Program-made: the position numbers and the translations under genes | Shown: in pieces, positions 9,224 to 18,942 of the stretch | Layout: every line of letters begins with the position of its first letter | How positions within the stretch are numbered: the stretch's first letter is position 1 | The notes under the pieces: model-generated | The model's database searches: none | What the model was told of the DNA's origin: nothing | What the model saw: only the letters and a program-made list of their open reading frames with translations | From: Candidatus Azobacteroides pseudotrichonymphae genomovar. CFP2 | GTDB taxonomy: Bacteria; Bacteroidota; Bacteroidia; Bacteroidales; Azobacteroidaceae | DNA: 64,000 bases | NCBI RefSeq assembly: GCF_000010645.1 | Contig: NC_011565.1 | Location: 510,001 to 574,000, forward strand | Direction: 5' to 3'

Positions 9224-10180
9224 TTACTCCAATTCTTCAGCAATTTGATAGTAATTCCTTTCTTGTGAATTTCTAATAATCAATTCACCTATGAACCCTG
9301 TTAAAAACAATTGTGTTCCGATAATCATACTTGCAACTGCAATATGGAAATAAGGGGTGTTAGCAATCAAAGGCGACGCTGTCTCCTTAACAAGAGCATA
9401 GTATTTTATTCCACTTAAGACTAATATGAAGGTAAAGCCGATACTAAACATCATGCTTCCAACTAATCCGAAGAAGTGCATGGGCTTTTTACCAAATTTG
9501 GATAAAAACCATAGTGTAAACAGATCCAAATAACCGTTGATAAAACGATTTAATCCAAATTTAGTACATCCGTACTTTCTTGCTTGGTGTTGAACCACTT
9601 TTTCTCCTATTTTATTGAAACCTGCATTTTTGGCTAAAAAAGGTATCCAGCGGTGCATATCATTGTATATTTCAATGTTTTTTACCACAAGTTTATCGTA
9701 AGCTTTTAATCCACAATTGAAATCGTGTAGTTTGATGCCTGAAAAAACACATGCAACGATGTTAAATAATTTAGTGGGGATTGTCTTAGTTATGGGGTCG
9801 TATCTTTTTTTTTTCCAGCCAGATATCAGATGGTATTTATTTTCTTTAATCATACGAAAAAGCTCCGGTATTTCATCTGGGCTATCTTGTAAATCTGCAT
9901 CCATGGTAATAACTACATCTCCTTTAGTCCTCTGAAAAGCAGACTGTAAGGCAGGAGATTTACCATAATTTCGCTGAAAACGAATTCCTTTTATTATCGT
10001 TTCCAAATATTTTTTTCGAAGGGTTTCAATAGTTTTCCACGAATTGTCGGTACTTCCATCGTCTACAAAAATAATTTCATAGGAAAATCCTTCCTTTTGC
10101 ATTACTTTAATTATCCATTCACATAATTCGGGGAGAGATTCTTCCTCATTCAATAGAGGGATGACTACTGATATATCCAT
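9224..10180 (-). CDS. Family 2 glycosyltransferase, polyprenyl-phosphate sugar transferase type
   Basis: A 318-residue membrane glycosyltransferase of the dolichol-phosphate-mannose-synthase-like (DPMS) group, probably loading a sugar onto undecaprenyl phosphate at the inner face of the membrane. The GT-A domain opens MDISVVIPLLNEEESL and carries DDGSTDNSW (about 40) and the metal-binding DADLQDSPDE (about 95), with a conserved NCGLKAYD segment (about 155). Two C-terminal hydrophobic segments (about 230-255 and 275-300) are typical of the ArnC/GtrB-like subgroup. A tRNA lies upstream in map terms and rpsO is divergent, so it is probably a single-gene unit. The sugar is not predictable. Confidence 0.9.
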   Translation of the reverse strand: MDISVVIPLLNEEESLPELCEWIIKVMQKEGFSYEIIFVDDGSTDNSWKTIETLRKKYLETIIKGIRFQRNYGKSPALQSAFQRTKGDVVITMDADLQDSPDEIPELFRMIKENKYHLISGWKKKRYDPITKTIPTKLFNIVACVFSGIKLHDFNCGLKAYDKLVVKNIEIYNDMHRWIPFLAKNAGFNKIGEKVVQHQARKYGCTKFGLNRFINGYLDLFTLWFLSKFGKKPMHFFGLVGSMMFSIGFTFILVLSGIKYYALVKETASPLIANTPYFHIAVASMIIGTQLFLTGFIGELIIRNSQERNYYQIAEELE

Positions 10181-10277
10181 TCTAGGCTATAAATTTAAGT
10201 ATAAAAATAAGATTAAATAAAAAATAATTATCTTTACAGCTGATACATTTTGAACAACATTGAGTAAACTTTTTATC

Positions 10278-10547
10278 ATGTATTTAAATCCAGAGAAAAA
10301 AAAAGAGTTCTTTGCAAAATACGGGAAATCTAATACTGATAGTGGGTCTCCTGAAGGACAGATAGCATTATTTTCCTATCGTATTTCGCATTTAACTGAA
10401 CATCTTAAAGTAAACAGGAAAGATTACAATACGGAAAGGTCATTAAAAATGTTAGTAGGTAAGCGTCGTCGGTTATTAGATTATTTGAAAAGGTGTGATA
10501 TTGGACGGTATCGTTTCATTATTAATGAATTAGGGATTAGAAGGTAA
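10278..10547 (+). CDS. rpsO: 30S ribosomal protein S15
   Basis: An 89-residue S15, which binds the central domain of 16S rRNA. The conserved GSPEGQIALFSYRI, HLTEHLKVNRKDY and LVGKRRRLLDYL segments are all present. The ATG at 10278 gives the N-terminus MYLNPEKKKEFFAKYGKS that Bacteroidetes S15 proteins have; the in-frame TTG at 10260 would add six residues with no family support. It ends 8 bp from the convergent atpG stop and is divergent from the glycosyltransferase gene. Confidence 0.96.
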   Translation: MYLNPEKKKEFFAKYGKSNTDSGSPEGQIALFSYRISHLTEHLKVNRKDYNTERSLKMLVGKRRRLLDYLKRCDIGRYRFIINELGIRR

Positions 10548-10555
10548 TTTTTACT

Positions 10556-11425
10556 TTATTTCAAAGCCTCCGAGCTACTAATAATATCTAATAGGTCGTT
10601 GGTTATGGTTTGTTGTCTTTGTTTGTTGTGTTGGATTGTAAGTTCCTCCAGGATTTCGTCGGCGTTGTCTATTGCGATTTGCATAGACACAAGTCGTGCT
10701 GTATGTTCTGCTATTACTGAATTTAATAAAACTGCATAAATCTTGCTATATAAAGATCTGAGTATTAAAGTATTCAAGACTGTATCTCTATCTGGTTCGA
10801 TGATATAATCAGCGTGAGAAGTGGATTTTGGTTGTTTCATTTGAATAGGAAGATAAGGTTCCAGATTTGTTGTTTGAAAAATTGCATTTTTGCAATGGTT
10901 ATATAGTAGTTCAACTTTATCTATTTTTTGATTTAAAAAATCAGAAAGTAATTTGTCAGCAAGCTGTTTTAATCTGGCAAAATTAGGCTTTTCTATTAGT
11001 TGAGTATAGTTCCCCTCTACTTTGAGTGGAAAAGTTAGTTTGCGTACATAGTCTTCAATTTTTTTCCCAACAGTATATACTTCAATATCTTTCTGATTTA
11101 AATATCTATATTTAGATATCGTTTCATTAAATAATTTGATAATATTAGAGTTAAAAGTGCCACACAAACTAGTATTGGACGAAAATATTACAAGTGCTAT
11201 TCGTTTTATTTCTCTCTTTTTAGTTAAATCTGATTTGAAATCAGTAATACAAAATAGAAAAGAATTTAACATTGCGTTTAATTTTCGCTGGTATGGCAAA
11301 AAACAATTCATTTGATATTGAGCTTTCTTCAATTTGGAGGAAGCTAGCATTTTCATAGCAGAAGTAATCTTTTGTGTAGATTTTATAGAAGTAATTCGTT
11401 CTTTTATTTCTTTTAGTGAAGGCAT
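10556..11425 (-). CDS. atpG: ATP synthase gamma subunit
   Basis: The central rotor shaft of F1, 289 residues. The N-terminal helix MPSLKEIKERITSIKSTQKITSAMKMLASSKL and the C-terminal helix with EHTARLVSMQIAIDNADEIL (each shown here only in part by the family pattern) form the coiled coil that turns inside the alpha/beta ring. The central region is diverged. It is the last gene of the cluster, 38 bp after atpA, and its end abuts rpsO on the other strand. No atpD or atpC follows, in keeping with the Bacteroidales order, in which those two lie before atpB. Confidence 0.94.
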   Translation of the reverse strand: MPSLKEIKERITSIKSTQKITSAMKMLASSKLKKAQYQMNCFLPYQRKLNAMLNSFLFCITDFKSDLTKKREIKRIALVIFSSNTSLCGTFNSNIIKLFNETISKYRYLNQKDIEVYTVGKKIEDYVRKLTFPLKVEGNYTQLIEKPNFARLKQLADKLLSDFLNQKIDKVELLYNHCKNAIFQTTNLEPYLPIQMKQPKSTSHADYIIEPDRDTVLNTLILRSLYSKIYAVLLNSVIAEHTARLVSMQIAIDNADEILEELTIQHNKQRQQTITNDLLDIISSSEALK

Positions 11426-11463
11426 TTCTTACATATGAGGATATAATGAAAAAAGGTACTTTT

Positions 11464-13044
11464 TTATTTAAAATTGTTTGCAACAATAGAAGCTATTGTA
11501 TTTAATTTTTTTTCTATTTTTTCATCCAAAACTCCTTGTTTGAGCATATCTAAAATATCCTTGCGATATTTCATTTCTAATATATCCAAAAATTCCGTTT
11601 CAAATTCCCGTACTCTTTCTACTGGTACATCAGAAAGTAATCCTTTTATTCCAATAAAAATAATTGCTATTTCTTTTTCTACTGGAAGTGGATTGTATTG
11701 AGATTGAATCAGTAATTCTACATTCTTACGTCCTTTATCCAAAGTAGCACGTGTAACGGCATCCATATCTCCACCAAATTTGGTAAATGCTTCTAGTTCG
11801 CGATATTGTGCTTGGTCTATTTTAAGTGTGCCAGCTACTTTTTTCATTGCTTTGATTTGAGCTTTCCCTCCTACACGGGAAACAGATATACCCACATTTA
11901 CTGCAGGACGTATACCTGCATTGAATAATCCTGTTTCAAGAAAAATTTGTCCATCAGTAATAGAAATTACGTTAGTAGGAATATAAGCAGAAACATCACC
12001 TGCTTGCGTCTCGATAATCGGCAGTGCTGTCAATGAACCACCTCCTTTTACTTGTCCTCTCAAATTGTTTGGTAAATCATTCATACTAGCAGCAACAGAG
12101 TCATTGTTGATAATTTTGGCAGCCCGTTCCAATAAACGAGAATGAAGGTAAAAAATATCACCCGGATAAGCTTCTCGTCCCGAGGGACGGCGAAGAACAA
12201 GGGATACTTCTCTATAAGCAACTGCGTGTTTAGATAAATCGTCATAAACTACCAGAGCATGTCTACCTGTATCACGAAAAAACTCACCAATAGCTGCACC
12301 GGCAAACGGAGCATAAAATTGCATTGCAGCTGGATCAGAAGCTGCTGCAACAACTATAATAGTATAATTTAGTGCTCCATATTCCTTCAAAGTATTAACA
12401 ATGTTAGCAACGGTAGATGCTTTTTGTCCAATAGCTACATAAATACAATAGATAGGATCTCCTGTTTCATAGTTAGCTTTTTGATTGATAATTGTATCAA
12501 TACTAATAGTCGTTTTTCCAACTTGTCGATCCCCAATAATCAATTCCCGCTGACCTCGACCAATAGGAATCATAGCATCTATAGATTTTATTCCTGTTTG
12601 AAGTGGTTCTACCACAGGACATCTATATATTACCCCCGGTGCCTTCCTTTCTAAGGGCATATCAATTTCTTTTCCAAGAATTGGACCCTTGCCGTCCAAA
12701 GGACTTCCAAAAGGATTAACTACACGTCCTAGCATTCCATTTTTCATAGGAATGGAAACTATCCGTTTAGTTCTTTTTACTCTATCGCCTTCTTGAACTT
12801 TACTGGTCTCTCCAAGAAGCACTGTACCAACATTATCTTCTTCCAAATTCATAACTACAGCCATATCACCGCTATCAAATTGGAGAAGTTCACCAGTTTC
12901 AGCATTATTTAAACCAAAAATACGTGCGACACCATCACTAACTTGTAATACTCTTCCTATTTCTTCAAATTTTATACGGCTATCTATCCCTTTCAACTGC
13001 ATTTTTAGGATATCTGAAATTTCACTGGATTTTATATTTGACAT
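11464..13044 (-). CDS. atpA: ATP synthase alpha subunit
   Basis: The regulatory nucleotide-binding subunit of F1, 526 residues, normal length. It has the N-terminal beta-barrel ([14 protein letters not shown]), the Walker [10 protein letters not shown] (about 170), the alpha-specific segment [14 protein letters not shown] and the arginine-finger region [11 protein letters not shown]. The last 13 bases of atpH overlap its start, which implies translational coupling. The partner beta subunit is not encoded in this window, so it must be elsewhere if the complex is functional; the intact alpha sequence suggests it is. Confidence 0.98.
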   Translation of the reverse strand: MSNIKSSEISDILKMQLKGIDSRIKFEEIGRVLQVSDGVARIFGLNNAETGELLQFDSGDMAVVMNLEEDNVGTVLLGETSKVQEGDRVKRTKRIVSIPMKNGMLGRVVNPFGSPLDGKGPILGKEIDMPLERKAPGVIYRCPVVEPLQTGIKSIDAMIPIGRGQRELIIGDRQVGKTTISIDTIINQKANYETGDPIYCIYVAIGQKASTVANIVNTLKEYGALNYTIIVVAAASDPAAMQFYAPFAGAAIGEFFRDTGRHALVVYDDLSKHAVAYREVSLVLRRPSGREAYPGDIFYLHSRLLERAAKIINNDSVAASMNDLPNNLRGQVKGGGSLTALPIIETQAGDVSAYIPTNVISITDGQIFLETGLFNAGIRPAVNVGISVSRVGGKAQIKAMKKVAGTLKIDQAQYRELEAFTKFGGDMDAVTRATLDKGRKNVELLIQSQYNPLPVEKEIAIIFIGIKGLLSDVPVERVREFETEFLDILEMKYRKDILDMLKQGVLDEKIEKKLNTIASIVANNFK

Positions 13045-13565
13045 TTTATTTGATTTAACTGCCTTTTTACACTTGCATCTAAAAGTAGATCTTCTATTTC
13101 CAAAATAAATCCTCCAATAATATCCAAATTTAGTATGGTTTTAAATTCTATTTGTCCATTAGTTTTATTAGAAAGGAATTTGATAAGTAATTTTTTTGCT
13201 TCATTATTGGTGGTAAGTCCAACTGTCGTTAATTGAGCCAATACAAGACCTTTAGATTGTCGATATTCCTTTTCATACATCCGAGCTATACGCTCTATGT
13301 AGTAAGCTCTTCCATTTTTAACTATTACTTTTATTGCCTGCTTCAAAGTTTTATTAGAATCAATACGACAAGCTGCAATAAGCAATTTTATTTTATTCTC
13401 ATCTGAAAGAGTCGGATCGTTAATTGATTTTTTAAGAACAGGATACATAGCAAAATGTTTTGCTAATGATTGCATCCCTTTATATAGGATAGTCTCATTC
13501 CCTTGCTCAAGAGCATACTCATAAATAGCTCTTGCATATCTAGTTGAGATTTTTCCTGCCTCCAT
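13032..13565 (-). CDS. atpH: ATP synthase delta subunit
   Basis: A 177-residue OSCP/delta subunit that ties the top of F1 to the peripheral stalk. The N-terminal [17 protein letters not shown] motif and the C-terminal segment with [20 protein letters not shown] followed by S-x-K-x-QL are typical. The middle is diverged, as usual for this subunit. It lies between atpF (36 bp upstream) and atpA (13-bp overlap) in the standard order. Confidence 0.93.
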   Translation of the reverse strand: MEAGKISTRYARAIYEYALEQGNETILYKGMQSLAKHFAMYPVLKKSINDPTLSDENKIKLLIAACRIDSNKTLKQAIKVIVKNGRAYYIERIARMYEKEYRQSKGLVLAQLTTVGLTTNNEAKKLLIKFLSNKTNGQIEFKTILNLDIIGGFILEIEDLLLDASVKRQLNQIKCQI

Positions 13566-13601
13566 AATACTATTTATATAGTAAAAACAAAAGTATCCGA
13601 A

Positions 13602-14090
13602 TTAGTTTAATTCCTTTATTAACTCATTAATCAGATTCAATTGTTCGTGCTTATTATCAAGACTTTTACGAAGAACTCTTTCAGCAATATCAATTGAAAG
13701 AGCTGCAATTTGTTGGCGAATATCTTGCATGGCTAATTCCTTTTCTTTTTGAATGTTTTCTTTGGCATTTTTCATTAACCTGTTGGATTCAAAATTCGCC
13801 TTTTCTTTAGCATCATTGATAATTTTTATACGCATTTCATTAGCTTCTTTTATAATAAAAATACGCTTATTATAAGTCTCTTTTAGCAATCGTTCTTCTT
13901 CTTCTTTAATTCCCCTTAAACGTTTATTAGCTTGTTTAGCTTCTTCCAATGATTTATTAATGAAAGCATTACGTTCATCCACCATTTTTACAATGACAGG
14001 AAAACCATATTTAGCCGCAACAAAAAATACAATCCCAAATGACAAAAGCATCCAAAAAAGTAATCCAATATCTGGAGTTAACAACGACAT
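13602..14090 (-). CDS. atpF: ATP synthase b subunit
   Basis: The peripheral-stalk subunit, 162 residues from the preferred start. It has one N-terminal membrane helix (LTPDIGLLFWMLLSFGIVFF) and then a long charged helix with heptad-like spacing that ends in the AALSIDIAERVLRKSL motif, which binds delta. The ATG at 14090 gives the family-typical MSLLTPDIG start and a 14-bp gap after atpE. The ATG at 14123 would add 11 unusual residues and overlap atpE. Confidence 0.93.
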   Translation of the reverse strand: MSLLTPDIGLLFWMLLSFGIVFFVAAKYGFPVIVKMVDERNAFINKSLEEAKQANKRLRGIKEEEERLLKETYNKRIFIIKEANEMRIKIINDAKEKANFESNRLMKNAKENIQKEKELAMQDIRQQIAALSIDIAERVLRKSLDNKHEQLNLINELIKELN

Positions 14091-14104
14091 AATGTGTCTC
14101 TGAT

Positions 14105-14671
<567 letters not shown>

Positions 14672-15772
14672 TTATTTTTTGCAATGAGATTCTATTTGTG
14701 ATAATCCAATAAATACTGCCGAAAGCATTGTAAATACATATGCTTGAATATAAGCAACTAACAATTCTACACAGTTAATAAATAAAGTCATTATAACAGA
14801 CAAGACAGTCATACTCATATTTACCACTACTCCCAACGTAGTAGTAAGAAATATTATGCACGTCAGACCCAAGATCATTGCATGCCCCGCCATAATGTTT
14901 GCTAACAAACGAATCATCAAAGCAAAAGGTTTAGTGAATATTCCTATTATTTCAATAGCAGGTATAATAGGAATAGGGATTTTGAGCCATAAGGGCACAT
15001 TAGGCCAAAATATTTCTTTCCAATATTTTTTCGTACCGAAAATATTAACGAACACAAAAGTAAATACTGCCAATACACACGCCACAGTAACATTGCCGGT
15101 TACGTTTGCCCCTCCTGGAAAAACAGGTATTAATCCCAGTAAATTATTGATTAAAATAAAAAAGAATACTGCCAACAAATAGGATGTATAACGCTTATAA
15201 TTCTTACCAATGCATGGTTTGATGATATGATTTATTATGTCCATAATAATCAATTCTATAAAAGAAATAAATCCTTTGGGCGAAATTTTCTCTGGTTTAC
15301 CATTCCTCTTTTTGTACCAACAAGAACAAAACAAAATTAAACTTATCAATGTTATACTACTTAATATTAAGGATACAGCGTTTTTTGTCAAAGAGAAATC
15401 CCAAGGTCGCACTTTCACTCCTGATGGTAGTGTTTCTACAATTTTGTCTTTATAGTTACCAACTTGTGCAATAGAAAATCCTTTGTAAGACTTATTTCCA
15501 CGACAAAATCGGCTAGAAGAGAATAAATGCCAGCCATCTGCTTGTCCTTTTACAATAATTGGCAGAGGAATTGAAACATACTTGGTTCCCAAAGGGGCAA
15601 TGTGCCAACTATAACTATCTTTCATATGATCAAGTATTAGTTCGCGAACATTAAGTTGTTTTTCTTTGTGGATATTATTAGTAATAATTGGCAGAAATCT
15701 AAAAGAAGAAACGAATAAAGTAAAAACTCCCATTATTATAAATTTATACCCCATAATCCATGTTTTAGTCAT
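14672..15772 (-). CDS. atpB: ATP synthase a subunit
   Basis: The stator subunit that forms the ion half-channels, 366 residues. An N-terminal hydrophobic signal-like segment and a soluble region of about 110 residues come before the membrane core, a long N-terminus that Bacteroidetes a subunits share. The essential Arg lies in FALMIRLLANIMAGH (about 290), and the last helices contain LLVAYIQAYVFTMLS. It is the first gene of the cluster as seen here; atpD and atpC, which precede it in Bacteroidales relatives, are absent. In-frame Met codons at residues 7 and 14 leave the exact start open. Confidence 0.94.
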   Translation of the reverse strand: MTKTWIMGYKFIIMGVFTLFVSSFRFLPIITNNIHKEKQLNVRELILDHMKDSYSWHIAPLGTKYVSIPLPIIVKGQADGWHLFSSSRFCRGNKSYKGFSIAQVGNYKDKIVETLPSGVKVRPWDFSLTKNAVSLILSSITLISLILFCSCWYKKRNGKPEKISPKGFISFIELIIMDIINHIIKPCIGKNYKRYTSYLLAVFFFILINNLLGLIPVFPGGANVTGNVTVACVLAVFTFVFVNIFGTKKYWKEIFWPNVPLWLKIPIPIIPAIEIIGIFTKPFALMIRLLANIMAGHAMILGLTCIIFLTTTLGVVVNMSMTVLSVIMTLFINCVELLVAYIQAYVFTMLSAVFIGLSQIESHCKK

Positions 15773-15906
15773 AAATTCTCTTTTTATTTTCTACTAAAAA
15801 TAGGAGTAATGTACCTAAAATATACGAGTAAAGTACAAAATATAATCCAAATGAACCCTACAGTTTCTACTTTCACCATTGAAAAACATATCGTCATATG
15901 TAAAAA

Positions 15907-15935
15907 CAAATATAAGCAATTCCTTACCTCTCAAA
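15907..15935 (-). promoter_or_regulatory. Possible atpB promoter
   Basis: On the minus strand a perfect TATATTTG (15907-15914) follows a TTTG (15932-15935) at 17 nt, a little shorter than the usual 19-21. It lies about 135 bp before the atpB start. Confidence 0.35.
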
Positions 15936-16120
15936 AGTACGTATAACAATAAAATTTGTCTGGGTCATCTTTTTTTTTATTAACTAGTTTATAAATTCAT
16001 AAATAGACAAGAATAAAAATATTTCTTCTATCCAAAAAACAAGGAATAATTTTCAAGTATATCCTCTTCACTAAAAATTCTTCTTTCATAAATTATAACT
16101 CCATATTTCTTGTTAGTTTA

Positions 16121-16160
16121 AATTTTGAAGGATAACAAAAAATTTTGAAGGATAACAAAC
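16121..16160. repeat. 20-bp tandem duplication
   Basis: AATTTTGAAGGATAACAAA occurs twice in direct succession; the 20-bp units differ only at the last base. It ends 4 bp before the rseP stop codon. It looks like a recent slippage or local duplication. Confidence 0.9.
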
Positions 16161-16164
16161 TTCT

Positions 16165-17475
16165 CTATTTGAAGAATGCTCTAAAAATATCCATGCCATT
16201 AGCATATATTAATATTGAAAGGAGTAAAATCATACCCACAATTTGAGCGTATTTCATAAATTTTTCGTTTGGTTGACAATCAGTTACTATCTCATAAAGA
16301 ATGAAAATTACATGTCCGCCATCCAATGCAGGAATGGGCAAAAGGTTCATTATTCCCAAAGTAATGGACAAAAGAGCAGTCATATTCCAAAATATTAGCC
16401 AATTCCATGACGAAGGGAATTGGCTTCCGATAGCACCGAATCCACCAATGTTGTTTATACCTGCTTTGGTAAAAAAAAACTTTAATTGAAGTAAATAAAA
16501 AGAAAATTTCCGAATTCCAAGTGTAAATCCAGCGGGAAAGGCCTGCAGAAAATTATATCTATTTGTTTCAAAAAATGATTGAGCTTTGGAAAAAACACCG
16601 ATTTTACCATCGGTATCAACATGTACCTGAATCTTTAATTTTTTAGATGATCTTATAATTCCTAATTGGACATCCTTATTTTTATATTTAGATAGTTGCG
16701 ATACCAATATATGGAATGAGTTAGTTTCATTTCCATCAACTGATGTAATCTTGTCTCCTATCTGCAATAGTGCTTTTTTTGCATTACCACCTGTTACTAA
16801 TCCGTCTACACGGGAAGGCTGGTAATCAGCAAATTGCATATGGGAGGACATAATCTGCAATCTAAAGTTCCAAGGTAAAACTATTTTTTTCTTTGTTTCT
16901 CCTCGTAAAATCGAAACATCTTTGGCATCAATTACACGAAATAAATCCAAATCATCATAACGTGTCAGAATTTTACCGTTGGCAGCAAGAATAATATCCC
17001 CATCTTGAAATCCCACGTCATGAGCAATTTTGTTGAAAAACAAAGGTGTTTTACCAATTGGAATGTAACTATCTCCATATTTGAATATTATTACTGAGTA
17101 TATAAAAAAAGCCAAAATAAAATTCATCAATATGCCTCCCATCATGATTAATAGACGATTCCACGCAGGTTTGATACGAAATTCCCAAGGATTTGGTGGT
17201 TGTTTTAAAGTTTCCATATCTAAGTTTTCATTTACCATTCCGGTAATTTTCACATAGCCTCCGAAAGGTAGCCATCCTATGCCGTATTCGGTTCCATCAC
17301 TTTTAGATTTATATTTAAACAAGGAAAACCAAGGATTGAAAAACAGATAAAATTTTTCTACTCTTACCTTGAATATCCTTGCAAACAAATAATGTCCGAA
17401 TTCGTGAGCAGTTACCAGTATAGACAAACATACTATCAGTTGCAGTGTTTTAGTTAAAGTTGTTGCTATAATCAT
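16165..17475 (-). CDS. rseP: RIP site-2 metalloprotease (RseP/YaeL family)
   Basis: An inner-membrane zinc protease that cleaves substrates within the membrane, such as anti-sigma factors or signal-peptide remnants. The HExxH site is in VTAHEFGHYLFA (about 23-32) and the third ligand is in PIPALDGGHV (about 390). PDZ-like regions lie between (VGFQDGDIILAANGK and LLQIGDKITSVDGN). Four membrane segments are expected, and 436 residues is normal. Its start overlaps the end of dxr by 4 bp (ATGA-type junction), so the pair is translationally coupled; the dxr-rseP order is widespread. Confidence 0.95.
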   Translation of the reverse strand: MIIATTLTKTLQLIVCLSILVTAHEFGHYLFARIFKVRVEKFYLFFNPWFSLFKYKSKSDGTEYGIGWLPFGGYVKITGMVNENLDMETLKQPPNPWEFRIKPAWNRLLIMMGGILMNFILAFFIYSVIIFKYGDSYIPIGKTPLFFNKIAHDVGFQDGDIILAANGKILTRYDDLDLFRVIDAKDVSILRGETKKKIVLPWNFRLQIMSSHMQFADYQPSRVDGLVTGGNAKKALLQIGDKITSVDGNETNSFHILVSQLSKYKNKDVQLGIIRSSKKLKIQVHVDTDGKIGVFSKAQSFFETNRYNFLQAFPAGFTLGIRKFSFYLLQLKFFFTKAGINNIGGFGAIGSQFPSSWNWLIFWNMTALLSITLGIMNLLPIPALDGGHVIFILYEIVTDCQPNEKFMKYAQIVGMILLLSILIYANGMDIFRAFFK

Positions 17476-18635
17476 TCTATTTGCCTCTTCATTATTTCTT
17501 TCGATGTTATTATTCGCGTTATTTGATCTGTTTCCACTAAATCCTCATAAGTGGGAGATGCAATGAATGCTGTCGATTCCATAGTTTTCTCAATTATGTC
17601 ACTCATTGCAAAAAAACTTATTTTGTCTTGTAAAAAGGCGTCGATTACTGTTTCATTGGAGGCATTAAGAATACAAGGCATATTCCCTCCTTGCCGAATA
17701 GCTTCGAAAGCCAGATTCAGATTACGAAAACGAACAGTATCAGGCTTTTCAAATGTCAAATGACTATATTCATCAAAATCTAACGACTTGAAGTATGAGT
17801 TCAATCTTTCAGGATAAGTCAAAGCATATTGTATTGGTAAGTGCATATCAGGTAAGCCTAATTGTGCTTTAATAGAAGTGTCTTTGAATTGTACCATAGA
17901 ATGGATGATGGATTGTGGATGTATTAATACTTGAATTTGTTCAGGACTTACGCCAAATAGCCATTTGGCTTCTATTACTTCAAATCCTTTATTCATTAAA
18001 GTAGCTGAATCTATAGTTATTTTATTACCCATCATCCAATTAGGATGTTTCAATGCTTTTTGTTTTGTAACATGTTGCAACTGCTCTAAGGAATATTTGC
18101 GAAAAGGTCCTCCTGAGGCTGTTAAGATAATACGTTCTACTGTATCAGGATTTTCTCCTATTAAACACTGAAAAATGGCAGAATGTTCAGAATCTATAGG
18201 TAAAATTGTTGCATGATGTTTTAATGCTAATTGTGTAATCAATTCACCTGCAAGAACTAATGTTTCTTTGGTTGCCAGTGCAATGGTTTTCCCGGCTTTA
18301 AGAGCATGAATAGTTGGTTTTAGTCCTATATAACCAACCAAGGCCATAAGTACTATATCTATGGGCTCAGCTTCTACTATTTGTGAAATAGCATCTATCC
18401 CTGCCCATATTTTAATAGGAAGATCTTTTAAGCCTTCTTTGAGTTGTTTATATTTGAATTTATTAGCAGTAACGGCCACATCGGGCAGAAATTCACGTGC
18501 TTGTTGGACAAGCAATTCTACTTGATTGTTAGCACAAAGAGCATATATCCCCAATTTCTCAGGTTGTTGACGAATGATATCCAATGCTTGCGTTCCTATC
18601 GAACCAGTTGAACCTAACAAAGCTATTTGTTTCAT
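17472..18635 (-). CDS. dxr: 1-deoxy-D-xylulose 5-phosphate reductoisomerase
   Basis: The NADPH-dependent enzyme that turns DXP into MEP, the committed step of the MEP isoprenoid pathway. The N-terminal Rossmann motif LLGSTGSIGTQAL, the active-site segments LPIDSEHSAIFQ (about 148) and LTASGGPFR (about 178), and MNKGFEVIEA with its metal-binding Glu (about 220) are all intact. It has 387 residues, normal length. Together with ispG it shows the pathway is kept. It is the upstream partner of rseP. Confidence 0.97.
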   Translation of the reverse strand: MKQIALLGSTGSIGTQALDIIRQQPEKLGIYALCANNQVELLVQQAREFLPDVAVTANKFKYKQLKEGLKDLPIKIWAGIDAISQIVEAEPIDIVLMALVGYIGLKPTIHALKAGKTIALATKETLVLAGELITQLALKHHATILPIDSEHSAIFQCLIGENPDTVERIILTASGGPFRKYSLEQLQHVTKQKALKHPNWMMGNKITIDSATLMNKGFEVIEAKWLFGVSPEQIQVLIHPQSIIHSMVQFKDTSIKAQLGLPDMHLPIQYALTYPERLNSYFKSLDFDEYSHLTFEKPDTVRFRNLNLAFEAIRQGGNMPCILNASNETVIDAFLQDKISFFAMSDIIEKTMESTAFIASPTYEDLVETDQITRIITSKEIMKRQIE

Positions 18636-18942
18636 TTTTTGTTTTCAATTTCTCCTATCCCTACATATTATTATACTGATAATGTCCAGTTCAGATACCT
18701 TTTTAAGGTGTTTATCTTAGAATATCATTTTTGTTGATATAGATCTGTACAAAAACTGTTAAATTTGGCACTTTAAATTGTTAAGCTTGGAATATTTCTC
18801 TACAGAGGAAATTTTTCCATAAAGAAAGTAAAAAAAATGGGAAAACATTGCAAAATTATGTGACTAATAAACAGTTACAATGTTTTTGTGCTTTTGTAGT
18901 AAGTTTAATACATGGATAACATCAGAAATTAATCCAAAAAGT

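Larger units (their letters stand above)
15773..16164. other. Spacer between rseP and atpB
   Basis: In 392 bp I see a possible atpB promoter (15907-15935) and a 20-bp tandem duplication (16121-16160). No trace of atpD, atpC or the small gene that usually precedes atpB could be recognised. Confidence 0.55.

Noticed and set aside
10260..10277. TTG start extending S15 by six residues.
   Set aside because: Bacteroidetes S15 begins at MYL; the ATG at 10278 gives that and the normal 89-residue length.
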